The notes under the pieces were generated by a model, which was not told the DNA's origin, ran no database searches, and saw only the letters and a list, made by a program, of their open reading frames with translations. This document shows, piece after piece, positions 16,179-25,577 of a stretch of 64,000 nt of DNA (its first letter is position 1; each line of letters begins with the position of its first letter). This DNA comes from Bacteroidia bacterium. GTDB taxonomy: Bacteria; Bacteroidota; Bacteroidia; CAIKAF01. Location: assembly GCA_016742095.1 (NCBI GenBank), contig JACVCJ010000001.1:62001-126000 (forward strand), in the 5' to 3' direction. The translations under genes and the position numbers were made by a program.

Positions 16179-18092
16179 CTATTTGATAATGATTTTCTTC
16201 TTAACGGTGCCTTTCTCGAAATCTACCAGGGCAATGTAAATGCCCGGTGCCAGCGATTCTACGGAAACGTATTTGTTCCAGGTATTGGCCGTGGCCTGTA
16301 TGTTTTCGCTGTAAATGGTCTCACCCACCATATTTACCAGGCTGAAGCGGGTAGGCGTATGGTCGCCGCCCTTGATGTTCACGGTAAAGTGTCCGTCGTT
16401 GGGGTTCGGGAAAACGGCGATCATATTTTCGTTCAGCACTTCTTCGTTGCCTACGTTAAATACGTTCACCACGTTCGAAGTATCTGTACAGCCGTACTGG
16501 TTGGTAATGATCAGCGAGTAGCTGCCGTTCACGGTAGGCATGTAGTTCTGTGTCTGGCCGGCCGGGATGATCGGCGTGCCGTTCAGGAGCCACTGATAGG
16601 AAGTGTAGCCGGCATACAGGGTGCTCAGCTGACCGTTGCCCATCTGGTAGGCGCCACCGGTAGCGAACTGCGGAGGCAGGGACTCATTATAGGTAACGGC
16701 AATAGATGCCGAAGACGCGGCGCAGTTGGTGGCCGGGTTTTTGATCACCAGGCGGTAGTGACCTGTCCAGGGGAAGTTGCCCGGTACGGGAACCACAAAG
16801 AAAGAATCCACAGCCGTCGGGATCAGGGTCGTATCGTTCTCGTACCATTCGTATACATATCCGCCGGGACCGTGCAGGGTCAGGTTCTGACCGGCACAGG
16901 CCGTAAATGCGGGCGAAGCCGTTACCACCGGCACCGGGGGCAGGTTATATACGTCAACGGTATCCGTGGTTATGAACTGGGAAGCCAGTACGGTATCGAT
17001 CACAAATGAGAAGTTCACACCGCCGCCGCCGGAAGAAACCGCCGTGGTAGTGCCTGAATAGGAACCGATGCCCGTTACGTTGATGAAGGTAGCGCCTCCG
17101 TTATCATCCTGTGAACCGAAAGGAGCACCGTTGTCGTCTTCTGTGAAATTGAACGTAAGGTTGGTGCCGGAAAGCGGCTGATTTACGTTGGGCCAGCTCG
17201 GGGTCATGGTATTGCCGATCACGGAAGAGGTATAACCCAGTCCGCCGGAAACGGTAAAGAACAGGTCGGCATTTCCGTTACCGCAGTTCAGTTCTTCGAT
17301 ATCGCCGCACCACCAGCCGCCGGTAATGGTGGCTGCCAGTGATTTAAGACGCAGGTTGTAAATTTTGGTATACAGCGTCGGGTAGTATTGTCCGGGCTGT
17401 GTGTAGCTGCTGGTGATCGTATCGTGGTTGGCAGAGAAGTAAGACTGGCCGTTGCCGAAATCCCACTGGTAGGCAACCAGCTGAACGGGGTCGTTGCTGG
17501 TATAGGTGGGGTGGAAGTTCACACCGATGCTGTCGCAGCCTGCGGCCGGGGCATAGGTGAAGAACGCATTACCGCCGCCCGCTCCGTCGATGGTAAGCGG
17601 CAGGGTGAACGACTGGGCCAGTGTGGAACATCCCACGATCGGAATATCGCACACGGTAACCATTACGTTTACAATTACGTTGTAGGTGCCGGCAGCCAGG
17701 GGCGTACCGCATATTTTAACACAACCGCGCTGTGTATTTACGTTCGATGTCGGGTTATAGGAGTTCGACGGATAAGCGTTCGAGGTCCAGTTCAGACCCA
17801 GCGGCATACCCGCCAGACCGGTAATGGTCACCTGTGTAAGGTCCAGGTTGCTGAAACCGCTTGCATCCACCTTGTCCGGCATGAAGAACGTAACGTTCTG
17901 ATCATAAGGCTGAAGCTGTGTGCCGTTGGGCATAGTAGCCGGGCATAAGGACGGAAAATTGGTCGGGCTTGTACAGTTCATATCGATGCTGCAACCCGGA
18001 CACTGGTTCCCCTGGGCGTTTACAAAACCTATAGTGATGAAGGTGTAAAGTGCGGTTAAAGAGGAAATTAGGGTAAAATTTCTGATCTTCAT
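16179..18092 (-). CDS. T9SS type A sorting-domain protein with PKD-like domain (tandem paralogue)
   Basis: A 637-residue secreted protein with the architecture of the gene at 14252-16108. It has a signal peptide (MKIRNFTLISSLTALYTF...VNAQ), a Cys-containing N-terminal domain (GCVKICGTPLAAG parallels IRFCGTPLSPPG) and a PKD-like domain (WDFGNG). The block at residues 258-365 (GGWWCGDIEELNCGNGNADL ... PFGSQDDNGGAT) follows, then Ig-like repeats and a C-terminal sorting domain (AVFPNPNDGHFTVNI ... LAPGIYIALVDFEKG). The pair likely arose by tandem duplication followed by divergence. The acidic DD-G-PFGS-DDNGGAT stretch could bind Ca2+, which is inference. Confidence 0.88.
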   Translation of the reverse strand: MKIRNFTLISSLTALYTFITIGFVNAQGNQCPGCSIDMNCTSPTNFPSLCPATMPNGTQLQPYDQNVTFFMPDKVDASGFSNLDLTQVTITGLAGMPLGLNWTSNAYPSNSYNPTSNVNTQRGCVKICGTPLAAGTYNVIVNVMVTVCDIPIVGCSTLAQSFTLPLTIDGAGGGNAFFTYAPAAGCDSIGVNFHPTYTSNDPVQLVAYQWDFGNGQSYFSANHDTITSSYTQPGQYYPTLYTKIYNLRLKSLAATITGGWWCGDIEELNCGNGNADLFFTVSGGLGYTSSVIGNTMTPSWPNVNQPLSGTNLTFNFTEDDNGAPFGSQDDNGGATFINVTGIGSYSGTTTAVSSGGGGVNFSFVIDTVLASQFITTDTVDVYNLPPVPVVTASPAFTACAGQNLTLHGPGGYVYEWYENDTTLIPTAVDSFFVVPVPGNFPWTGHYRLVIKNPATNCAASSASIAVTYNESLPPQFATGGAYQMGNGQLSTLYAGYTSYQWLLNGTPIIPAGQTQNYMPTVNGSYSLIITNQYGCTDTSNVVNVFNVGNEEVLNENMIAVFPNPNDGHFTVNIKGGDHTPTRFSLVNMVGETIYSENIQATANTWNKYVSVESLAPGIYIALVDFEKGTVKKKIIIK

Positions 18093-18166
18093 AGGTTAAA
18101 ATGGTGTTTGTTCAGATGGTAAAAATATTAAATTATTCCATTCATTTTGAATTAGAGCCCTGAACT

Positions 18167-19075
18167 TCACTTTTTTTCGACGTCGAACAGCACCCGGCAC
18201 CTTGGCAGGGATAAACGTAAAATGTCCAGTTCCTCGCGTGAGATCATGTTCCCGCGTACGTCCAGCGTCTGCAGGTTGCTCAGGTAAGACAGCGTGTAGG
18301 GCAGGGTATTCAGCTTGTTGTTCTGCAGCGACAGGTACTGTAATTTTTTCAGGTAGCCGATGCTCGCCGGCAGTTCCTGCAGGGTGTTGTCGGAAAGGTC
18401 CAGGTGCACCAGGCCGGAGGCATAACCGATGCTGTCGGGCAGGTAACTCAGTTTGCAGGACGAACAGGTAAGTTTTTCGAGCCTGCCTGCCTCGTAAATG
18501 TTTGCATGAAATTTGTATACGTCCGCCTTTACGATCTGTAAAGTTCTCAGGGACCGCATTTTAAAAAAATCATCGGGCAGTTGCAGCGTATCCTTCGATT
18601 CGTTCTGCATGATCCGCAGCAGTTCCAGGTTCTGCATATCGCAGAATTCAGCGGGCAGGGAATCCAGTTTGGTGCCCGTAAGTTCCAGGATCATAAGACT
18701 TTGTTGCCTGCCTATGGCCGGATCGATAAAACGTATGGGATTACTTTTGCTCGAAAAGATAAACAGCTGGCTCAGTTCGCCCATGGTCGCCGGCAGCTCT
18801 GTAATGCCGTTGTTGTCGAGCAGGGCGATCTGCAGACCCGTTAATTTGTTTATTTTTTTGATCTTTTTGCCGAGGTACTCCCAGCTTATCTTCATTTTCT
18901 GGCAGTTACGGCCGTCTTTCATGGCGCTGCCCCAGCTTGTATGTACGGTGGCGTTTCCGGCCCCTGTTTTATAGATAAATTCGGGGTCCTGTGTATTAAG
19001 ATCGGTTTGTGTACATGCAGGAATGCATATCCCGGAAAAGAACAGAAAGAAAACAAGCCAAAATCTGTATGTCAT
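18167..19075 (-). CDS. Leucine-rich-repeat lipoprotein
   Basis: A 302-residue protein. The signal sequence ends in a lipobox (GICIPAC, lipidated Cys about residue 21). Following LRR units have the bacterial/plant-like LxxLxLxxNxLxxLPxxI pattern (LVHLDLSDNTLQELPASIGY, LQYLSLQNNKLNTLPYTLSY, LQTLDVRGNMI). LRR solenoids bind proteins. It is likely attached to the outer membrane or periplasmic face. A related but shorter LRR protein is encoded at 32683-33291. No enzymatic domain is present. Confidence 0.85.
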   Translation of the reverse strand: MTYRFWLVFFLFFSGICIPACTQTDLNTQDPEFIYKTGAGNATVHTSWGSAMKDGRNCQKMKISWEYLGKKIKKINKLTGLQIALLDNNGITELPATMGELSQLFIFSSKSNPIRFIDPAIGRQQSLMILELTGTKLDSLPAEFCDMQNLELLRIMQNESKDTLQLPDDFFKMRSLRTLQIVKADVYKFHANIYEAGRLEKLTCSSCKLSYLPDSIGYASGLVHLDLSDNTLQELPASIGYLKKLQYLSLQNNKLNTLPYTLSYLSNLQTLDVRGNMISREELDILRLSLPRCRVLFDVEKK

Positions 19076-19085
19076 ATAAGCCTCT

Positions 19086-21524
19086 TTATCGGAGTCGGGC
19101 GCCCAGTTCCGATTCGTATGTGCCGATCAGCTCCTTCATCAGGCCATCGATCGTTTCGTCGGTCAGGGTACCTTCTTCGCTCATAAAGATATAACTTAAA
19201 GCATAGGAACGTGTTCCTTCAGGTAAATTTTTGCCTTCGTAGACGTCGAAAAGGTTAATGCCGCGCAGCAGCTTTTTCCCCTTTTTACGGGCAATGTCTT
19301 CCAGCTGAGTGTATTTTACGTCTTTGCTTACCACCAGGGCCAGGTCGCGGCGTACCGAAGGGTATTTCGGGATCTCGCGGAAACGGATGGCGTGCTGTGC
19401 ATCGGCCTGCTGTAATTTTTTTACGTCCAGTTCGGCATACCATACGTCGGCCTTAATGTCCATGGCTTCGGCTGTTTTGGAACGGATATGTCCGAATACC
19501 GCCAGCGAACCGGCTTTTTTCGATCTGTATTCCAGTCCGTATTCTAATACAGAATCCTGGTATTCGGCGGCTTCCTGGCCTTCTATGCCCAGGAACTGCA
19601 GCAGTCCGTCCACGGCAGCCTTCAGGGTATAAAAACCGGAAGGCGCGGCCGTATTTCTCCAGCTTTCGGGGTTTTCGGCGCCGCTTATCCAGAGGCAGAG
19701 CTTTTCGTCCTGTATGTACTGATCGGGCTTGCCCGGAACGGCTTTGTAGGTATTGGCCATTTCAAAAAGGCGCAGGTCGGGACTTTTGTGGTTGCGGTTG
19801 CGGGCCACTACGTCCAGTCCGCTGAACAGCAGGGTAGGACGCATAATGTCCAGCTCCGAACTGATCGGGTTGATCACCTTTACCCATTCCTCTTCCTTTA
19901 CCTCGGCCATCAGGGCCGCGTTTTTACTGTGGATGAGGGAGTTGGTCAGTATTTCGTTGAATCCGCCGGCCGAAAGAAAGGCGGCCGTTTTCTTGTAAAA
20001 GCGTATGGCTTCCCGTTCGCCTCTGGGGCCCGGCGTATAACCGATGGTCTTGTTCAGCGGTACATTGTTCAGCCCGTACACGCGTACCAGTTCTTCCACC
20101 AGGTCTATTTCGCGGGTAACGTCCGTTTTAAAGAGGGGCACCCGTACTTCGTAGGCTTCGCTGCTTTCGCTGCGGATCTCGATGCCCAGGCCTGTCAGTA
20201 TTTTTTTGCAGATGTCGCCGGGAATTTCCATGCCCGAAACGGAGGCGATCTTTGCTTTGCGCAGGCTGATCACGCGTTCGGGAACCGGCGTGGGATATAC
20301 GTCCACGATGGCCCCTTCGGGTTCGGCGCCGCATATTTCCTGCATCAGCAGGGCGGCACGTTTCAGGGCGTAAAGGGTTCCTTCGGGATCGGTACCGCGC
20401 TCGAAACGGAACGAAGAATCGGTCTTGAGCCCGTGACTTTTTGAGGTACGGCGCACCCAGGAAGGATTAAAATAAGCGCTTTCCAGGAATACGTTCACGG
20501 TTTTTTCCGTGGTGCCGGAATGCAGTCCGCCGAAAACCCCGGCAATACACATGGGTCCCGAAGCGTTGCAGATCATCAGGTCGGAAGCGCCCAGCCTGCG
20601 TTCCGTGCCGTCCAGTGTTACAAAAAGCGTACCTTCGGCACAGGTCTTTACGATCACTTTATTGCCTTTAACAGCATCGGCGTCAAAGGCGTGCAGGGGC
20701 TGCCCGGTTTCCATCAGCACAAAATTGGTGATGTCTACCACGTTATTGATCGGGCGCAGGCCGATGGCCAGCAGGAAATTCTTAAGCCAGTCGGGCGATT
20801 CGCCTACTTTTACATTTTTCAGGTAGAGGCCGCTGTAGCGGGGACAGGCTTCTGTGTTTTCGATCTCCACCTGTACGGGGCCTGCGTTGCTGCCGGTTGT
20901 AAAGGCGCTTACGTCGGGCAGGTTCAGCTGCAGTCCGTCGGCTTCAATGCCCAGGTAGGCGATAATGTCACGGGCCGAACCGATGTGGCAGGCCGCGTCC
21001 GGACGGTTGGGCGTAATATTGGTCTCGATCACGGTATCGGTATCGATGCGGAAATATTCGGCGGCAGGCATGCCTATGGGCGTATCTTCGGGCAGCACCA
21101 TAATGCCTGCATGCGATTCGCCTAGGCCTATTTCGTCCTCGGCGCAGATCATTCCTTCGGAAACGGCCCCGCGGATCTTGGATTTTTTAATGCTGAAAGG
21201 TTCGCCGCCCACCGGGTACAGGGTGGCACCCACGGTGGCCACGATCACTTTCTGTCCGGCGGCTACGTTCGGCGCCCCGCATACGATATCGAGCAGGGTG
21301 CCTGTGCCGATGTCTACCCTGGTCACGCTCAGGCGGTCGGCATCCGGATGCTTATCTTTTTCAACCACCTGACCCACGACCATACCCTGCAGTCCGCCCT
21401 TTACGGTCTCGAACGCAAAAATATCCTCTACTTCCAGGCCGGTAAGCGTAAGTATTTCTGCGGTTCTTTCTACCGAAAGCGGTACCGGAAGGTACGTAGA
21501 TAGTTGTTTGTAGGACAGTTTCAT
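19086..21524 (-). CDS. pheT: Phenylalanine--tRNA ligase beta subunit
   Basis: Beta chain of the (alpha beta)2 phenylalanyl-tRNA synthetase, 812 residues, full length. The order of domains is normal: N-terminal MKLSYKQLSTYL, a tRNA-binding EMAP-like domain (about 40-150; VVGQVVEKDKHPDADRLSV, DIVCGAPNV), the B3/4 editing domain (about 210-400; GLRPINNVVDITNFVLMETG, FRFERGTDP), B5, the inactive synthetase-like core and a C-terminal ferredoxin-fold anticodon-binding domain (FREIPKYPSVRRDLALVV). pheS is not in this window. It lies 11 bases upstream of the LRR lipoprotein gene, so both may be cotranscribed. Confidence 0.97.
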   Translation of the reverse strand: MKLSYKQLSTYLPVPLSVERTAEILTLTGLEVEDIFAFETVKGGLQGMVVGQVVEKDKHPDADRLSVTRVDIGTGTLLDIVCGAPNVAAGQKVIVATVGATLYPVGGEPFSIKKSKIRGAVSEGMICAEDEIGLGESHAGIMVLPEDTPIGMPAAEYFRIDTDTVIETNITPNRPDAACHIGSARDIIAYLGIEADGLQLNLPDVSAFTTGSNAGPVQVEIENTEACPRYSGLYLKNVKVGESPDWLKNFLLAIGLRPINNVVDITNFVLMETGQPLHAFDADAVKGNKVIVKTCAEGTLFVTLDGTERRLGASDLMICNASGPMCIAGVFGGLHSGTTEKTVNVFLESAYFNPSWVRRTSKSHGLKTDSSFRFERGTDPEGTLYALKRAALLMQEICGAEPEGAIVDVYPTPVPERVISLRKAKIASVSGMEIPGDICKKILTGLGIEIRSESSEAYEVRVPLFKTDVTREIDLVEELVRVYGLNNVPLNKTIGYTPGPRGEREAIRFYKKTAAFLSAGGFNEILTNSLIHSKNAALMAEVKEEEWVKVINPISSELDIMRPTLLFSGLDVVARNRNHKSPDLRLFEMANTYKAVPGKPDQYIQDEKLCLWISGAENPESWRNTAAPSGFYTLKAAVDGLLQFLGIEGQEAAEYQDSVLEYGLEYRSKKAGSLAVFGHIRSKTAEAMDIKADVWYAELDVKKLQQADAQHAIRFREIPKYPSVRRDLALVVSKDVKYTQLEDIARKKGKKLLRGINLFDVYEGKNLPEGTRSYALSYIFMSEEGTLTDETIDGLMKELIGTYESELGARLR

Positions 21525-21555
21525 GTTGTAAAATGACTTTTAGCTGAAATTTGTG

Positions 21556-21587
21556 CAAAAGTAAGATACGGCAAACAAGTGACCAAA
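21556..21587 (-). promoter_or_regulatory. Promoter of pheT
   Basis: Minus strand: TTTG at about 21587-21584 (-33), 20-base spacer, TACTTTTG at 21563-21556 (-7). It matches the Bacteroidota consensus at both boxes. A mirror-image TACTTTTG on the plus strand (21591-21598) precedes the divergent Sua5 gene. Confidence 0.7.
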
Positions 21588-21590
21588 TAT

Positions 21591-21598
21591 TACTTTTG
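21591..21598 (+). promoter_or_regulatory. -7 element of the Sua5-family gene
   Basis: TACTTTTG matches TAnnTTTG. It lies five bases before a GTG codon (21603) that is in frame with Sua5, so the transcript would be nearly leaderless. No matching -33 box was found at the normal distance. Confidence 0.4.
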
Positions 21599-21602
21599 TA
21601 CC

Positions 21603-22565
21603 GTGATCGAACGTGGAACCGATATACAAAAAGCGGCTGAACTGTTGCGTGGCGGGGCTTGTGTGGCCATTCCCACTGAAACGGTGTACGGCCTGGCTGC
21701 TCATGCCTTTGATACGGAGGCGGTGGCGTCGGTGTTCCGCATCAAGGAGCGGCCGTCTTTCGACCCGCTGATCCTGCACATCGCCTCGCAGGAACAGCTG
21801 GCCGCGCTGGTAACGGACTTCCCGGAAAAAGCGCGCATACTGGCCGGCGCTTTCTGGCCCGGTCCGCTTACCCTGGTGCTGCCAAAAAGTTCAACAGTGC
21901 CCTACAATGTTACCTCGGGCCTGGAAACCGTGGGCATCCGCATTCCCGATCACCCGCTTACCCTGCAGCTGCTGTGGGAGCTCAATTTTCCGCTGGCGGC
22001 ACCCAGCGCCAATCCCTTTGGCTACGTAAGCCCTACCACGGCGCAGCATGTGGTGGATTCCCTGGGCGAAAAAGTGCCTTACGTACTCGACGGCGGCCCC
22101 TGTACCCGCGGCATCGAAAGCACCATCGTCGGTTTTGAGGATGGCGAACCGGTGATCTACCGCCTGGGCAGTCTGCCGGTGCAGGAGATCGAGAAACAGG
22201 TGGGTAAAGTGCGTATTTCGGTGAACCAGAGTTCCAATCCCGTGGCGCCGGGCCAGGTGAAAATGCACTATGCGCCTTTGGTCCCCCTGTTGAACCTGCC
22301 GCTGGAAGAAGCGCTGAAAACCTACCGGCCCGAAGAACTGGCCGTGCTGGTCTTCGGTGAAAGCCCCGAAGCGGTCCCGTCGCAGAACCGGGTATTCCTG
22401 TCGGCCAAAGGCGATCTGTACGAGGCAGCCCGTAACCTGTTCGGCGCCTTGCGGCAGCTGGACACCCTGCCCGTAAAAGCGGCCCTGTTCAGTTATGTGA
22501 ACAACGAAGGCATCGGGGCGGCCATTAACGACCGTCTGCGCAGGGCGGCAGCCCGGCATTCCTGA
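21603..22565 (+). CDS. L-threonylcarbamoyladenylate synthase (Sua5/YciO/YrdC family)
   Basis: It makes threonylcarbamoyl-AMP from Thr, bicarbonate and ATP for the t6A37 modification of tRNA. The YrdC domain is clear (VAIPTETVYGLAAHA, KERPSFDPLILHI, FWPGPLTLVLPK, GIRIPDHPL, AAPSANPFGYVSPT), followed by the Sua5 C-terminal domain (APGQVKMHYAPLVPL onward), about 320 residues in total, the long Sua5 type. The GTG at 21603 gives VIERGTDIQKAAELL, matching where family members begin. An upstream ATG (21579) would start before the predicted -7 element and is less likely. Confidence 0.93.
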   Translation: MIERGTDIQKAAELLRGGACVAIPTETVYGLAAHAFDTEAVASVFRIKERPSFDPLILHIASQEQLAALVTDFPEKARILAGAFWPGPLTLVLPKSSTVPYNVTSGLETVGIRIPDHPLTLQLLWELNFPLAAPSANPFGYVSPTTAQHVVDSLGEKVPYVLDGGPCTRGIESTIVGFEDGEPVIYRLGSLPVQEIEKQVGKVRISVNQSSNPVAPGQVKMHYAPLVPLLNLPLEEALKTYRPEELAVLVFGESPEAVPSQNRVFLSAKGDLYEAARNLFGALRQLDTLPVKAALFSYVNNEGIGAAINDRLRRAAARHS

Positions 22566-22678
22566 AACCCGTATCCGGGGCAGAAAAAGGCAGCTCAGAC
22601 CCATTTTATAACCAAAGTATAATTTTTGCCCCTCGAAATATTTATGTTATTTTGTACCTGCAAAAAAAGGAGTAAAAA

Positions 22679-24541
22679 TTGGCCGAGGAAAAGAAGATCA
22701 TTTACAGCGAAGATAATGTACGCACACTGGAATGGAATGAGCACATCCGCTTACGTCCGGGCATGTATATCGGCAAAACCGGCGACGGATCTGCACAGGA
22801 CGACGGTATCTATATTCTGATAAAAGAAATTATCGATAACTCCATCGACGAACACGTGATGGGGCATGGCAAACGCATCGAAATTACCATCGAGGAGGGC
22901 CGGGTAGCCGTACAGGACTATGGCCGCGGTATTCCGCTCGGCAAGGTGGTCGACTGCGTGAGCAAGATCAATACCGGCGCCAAGTACGATAGTGCCGCCT
23001 TCCAGAAATCAGTGGGCCTCAACGGGGTGGGTACCAAAGCGGTGAACGCCCTTTCCATCGATTTTTCCGTGCGCAGTACGCGGGACGGACAGACCAAGCT
23101 GGCCGAGTTCAGCAGGGGGATCATCGTAAACGATTACCCGGTGACCGAAGCCGGCCCGAAGATGAAACAGGGTACCCGTATGGAATTCGTTCCGGATGCC
23201 GAGATCTTCCACAACTTTAAGTTCCGGATGGAATACGTGGAAAAAATGCTCTGGAACTACGCCTACCTGAACCCCGGGCTGGTGCTGGTGCTCAACGGCA
23301 CGGAATTCCACTCGGAGAACGGCCTGCTGGACCTGCTGCAGAACAACATCAACGGCGAAGTATATTACCCGGTGATCCACCTCAGGGGTAAGGACATCGA
23401 GGTGGCCTTTACACACGGACACCAGTACAACGAAGAGTATTACAGTTTCGTGAACGGACAGTTCACGCCCCAGGGCGGTACACACCAGGCTGCCTTCCGC
23501 GAGGCCGTGGCCAAGACGCTGAACGCCTATTTCAAAAAGGATTTCGATCCGGGCGATGTGCGCAACGGGATCATTGCCGCGGTAAGCGTGCGGGTGATCG
23601 AACCGGTGTTCGAGTCGCAGACCAAGACCAAACTCGGAAGTACGCACATGGCGCCCGACGGCGAGACCGTGCGTACCTTCATCAACGATTTTATAAAGAA
23701 CGAGCTGGATAATTTCCTGCGCCGCAACCTGGAAACGGGCAACGCCATCCTGGAAAAGATCATCGCCAGCGAAAAGGAGCGCAAGGAACTGAGCGGTATC
23801 CGCAAACTGGCCCGCGAAAGGGCCAAAAAAGCGGCCATTCACAACCGCAAACTGCGCGACTGCAAATCGCATTTCAATACCAACCGTACCGACCGCCTCG
23901 AAACCACCCTGTTCATCACCGAGGGGGATTCGGCCTCCGGCTCCATAACCAAGGCGCGCGACGTAAATACCCAGGCCGTGTTCAGCCTGAAAGGTAAACC
24001 CCTGAACGTGTTCGGTCTTACCAAAAAGATCGTGTACGAGAACGAGGAGTTCAACCTGCTGCAGAACGCCCTGAACATCGAAGAAGGCATCGAAGGTCTG
24101 CGTTATAACAATATTGTGATCGCTACCGATGCCGACGTGGACGGTATGCACATCCGCCTGCTGCTCATCAGCTTTTTCCTGCAGTTCTATCCCGAGATCG
24201 TAAAGGCCGGGCACCTGTATATTCTGCAAACGCCGCTCTTCCGTGTACGAAACAAGAAGGAAACCCGTTATTGCTATTCGGACGAAGAACGTAAAAAAGC
24301 CATCAAAGACCTGGGCCCGAACCCCGAAATAACCCGATTCAAAGGACTGGGCGAGATCTCTCCGGACGAATTCCGCGGTTTCATCGGGCAGACGATCCGC
24401 CTGGAACCGGTGATCACAAGCAAAGACCTGAATATTAAGAACCTGCTGTCGTTCTACATGGGTAAGAACACCCCCGAACGCCAGGATTTTATCATCGGGA
24501 ACCTGAAAGTGGAAAAAGACGTGGCCCTGGCCGATGGATAA
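22679..24541 (+). CDS. parE: Type IIA topoisomerase ATPase subunit (ParE / topoisomerase IV subunit B)
   Basis: ATP-driven subunit of a type IIA topoisomerase, 620 residues. A GHKL ATPase domain is at the N-terminus ([57 protein letters not shown]), then the transducer and the TOPRIM domain ([29 protein letters not shown]). The size and lack of a large insert fit the Bacteroidota ParE-type protein rather than GyrB. A stop codon (TAA) lies two codons upstream in frame and the first in-frame ATG is deep in the conserved GMYIG motif, so translation must begin at TTG 22679 ([13 protein letters not shown]). The ParC partner is not adjacent. Confidence 0.93.
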   Translation: MAEEKKIIYSEDNVRTLEWNEHIRLRPGMYIGKTGDGSAQDDGIYILIKEIIDNSIDEHVMGHGKRIEITIEEGRVAVQDYGRGIPLGKVVDCVSKINTGAKYDSAAFQKSVGLNGVGTKAVNALSIDFSVRSTRDGQTKLAEFSRGIIVNDYPVTEAGPKMKQGTRMEFVPDAEIFHNFKFRMEYVEKMLWNYAYLNPGLVLVLNGTEFHSENGLLDLLQNNINGEVYYPVIHLRGKDIEVAFTHGHQYNEEYYSFVNGQFTPQGGTHQAAFREAVAKTLNAYFKKDFDPGDVRNGIIAAVSVRVIEPVFESQTKTKLGSTHMAPDGETVRTFINDFIKNELDNFLRRNLETGNAILEKIIASEKERKELSGIRKLARERAKKAAIHNRKLRDCKSHFNTNRTDRLETTLFITEGDSASGSITKARDVNTQAVFSLKGKPLNVFGLTKKIVYENEEFNLLQNALNIEEGIEGLRYNNIVIATDADVDGMHIRLLLISFFLQFYPEIVKAGHLYILQTPLFRVRNKKETRYCYSDEERKKAIKDLGPNPEITRFKGLGEISPDEFRGFIGQTIRLEPVITSKDLNIKNLLSFYMGKNTPERQDFIIGNLKVEKDVALADG

Positions 24542-24581
24542 ATAGTAAACCCCTGACTACCTGATAAAAATACAAGAAGAA

Positions 24582-25577
24582 ATGAGTGATATGCGTACAT
24601 GGGTTGCTGAATTCGACAAGCAACTTACCGATGCGGAGAATATAAGCCGGAACGCCGGTCTGAAACCGGTAACGGAACCCGTACAGAATGTGATCATAAG
24701 CGGCCTGGGCGGCAGCGGCATCGGCGGCACCATCGTATCCGAACTGGCCAAACTGCACAGTCCGGTGCCGGTGACCGTGAACAAGGATTATTTCTGCCCG
24801 GCTTTCGTAGGGCCGCACACACTTTTTATCGCGTCTTCCTATTCGGGCAATACCGAAGAAACCCTGCAATGTACCGAAGAAGCCTTCCGGAAAGGCGCCC
24901 GTGTGGTGGTGATCACCAGCGGCGGACGCCTGCAGCAGATAGCGGCAGAAAAAGGGTTCGACTGCATTGTTGTACCCGGCGGTTACCATCCGCGGGCCTG
25001 CCTGGGATACTCGCTCTTTCAGCTGCTGGGTATTTTTATCCATTACAACCTGCTGCCTCCCGTTTTTGAGGAATACCGCTCCGGGCTGGCCGCCTTTATC
25101 CGTGAGAACGAAAGCGCATTGCAGGCAAAAGGAAAGGAGCTGGCGCTTTTCCTGAAAGATTCCATTCCCGTGCTGTATGCCGAAAGTCACCTGGAAGGCG
25201 TAACCATACGTCTGCGTCAGCAGATCAACGAAAACGCCAAAATGCTGTGCTGGCACCATGTGATCCCCGAAATGAACCACAACGAACTGGTGGGCTGGCG
25301 CAATACCAATAACAACCTGGCCGTGGTGTTCATCACCGATCCGGACGGTTATTACCGCAACCGCGAACGCACGCAGTACTGCATCAACGTGGTAAAAAAA
25401 TACACGCAACGTTATACCGAACTCTCTGCAAGCGGCAGTAACCCGCTGCAGAAGGTATTTTCACTGATACACACCGGAGACTGGGCCAGTATCTATCTCT
25501 CTGAACTGAACGGGGTGGACGCCATGGAGATCGACGTGATCCATACCCTGAAGAGTACACTGGCAGACCTTAAGTAA
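24582..25577 (+). CDS. SIS-domain bifunctional phosphoglucose/phosphomannose isomerase
   Basis: Interconverts glucose-6-P or mannose-6-P with fructose-6-P. A 331-residue double-SIS protein of the PGI/PMI type. The first sugar-phosphate loop is GLGGSGIGGTI, the second SSYSGNTEET. The catalytic-region motif is PEMNHNELVGW (Glu and His), and the C-terminal Lys region is IHTLKSTLADLK. It is much shorter than classical PGI. The stop overlaps lipB by one base (TAATG), so the two are probably translated in tandem. Confidence 0.9.
   Translation: MSDMRTWVAEFDKQLTDAENISRNAGLKPVTEPVQNVIISGLGGSGIGGTIVSELAKLHSPVPVTVNKDYFCPAFVGPHTLFIASSYSGNTEETLQCTEEAFRKGARVVVITSGGRLQQIAAEKGFDCIVVPGGYHPRACLGYSLFQLLGIFIHYNLLPPVFEEYRSGLAAFIRENESALQAKGKELALFLKDSIPVLYAESHLEGVTIRLRQQINENAKMLCWHHVIPEMNHNELVGWRNTNNNLAVVFITDPDGYYRNRERTQYCINVVKKYTQRYTELSASGSNPLQKVFSLIHTGDWASIYLSELNGVDAMEIDVIHTLKSTLADLK

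Noticed and set aside
23009-24229. Long open frame (about 400 codons) antisense to parE
   Set aside because: parE is unmistakable on the other strand. Codon choice in this genome avoids the reverse complements of stop codons, so long shadow frames are common (also 24492-25409, 41305-42015 and 46618-47898).
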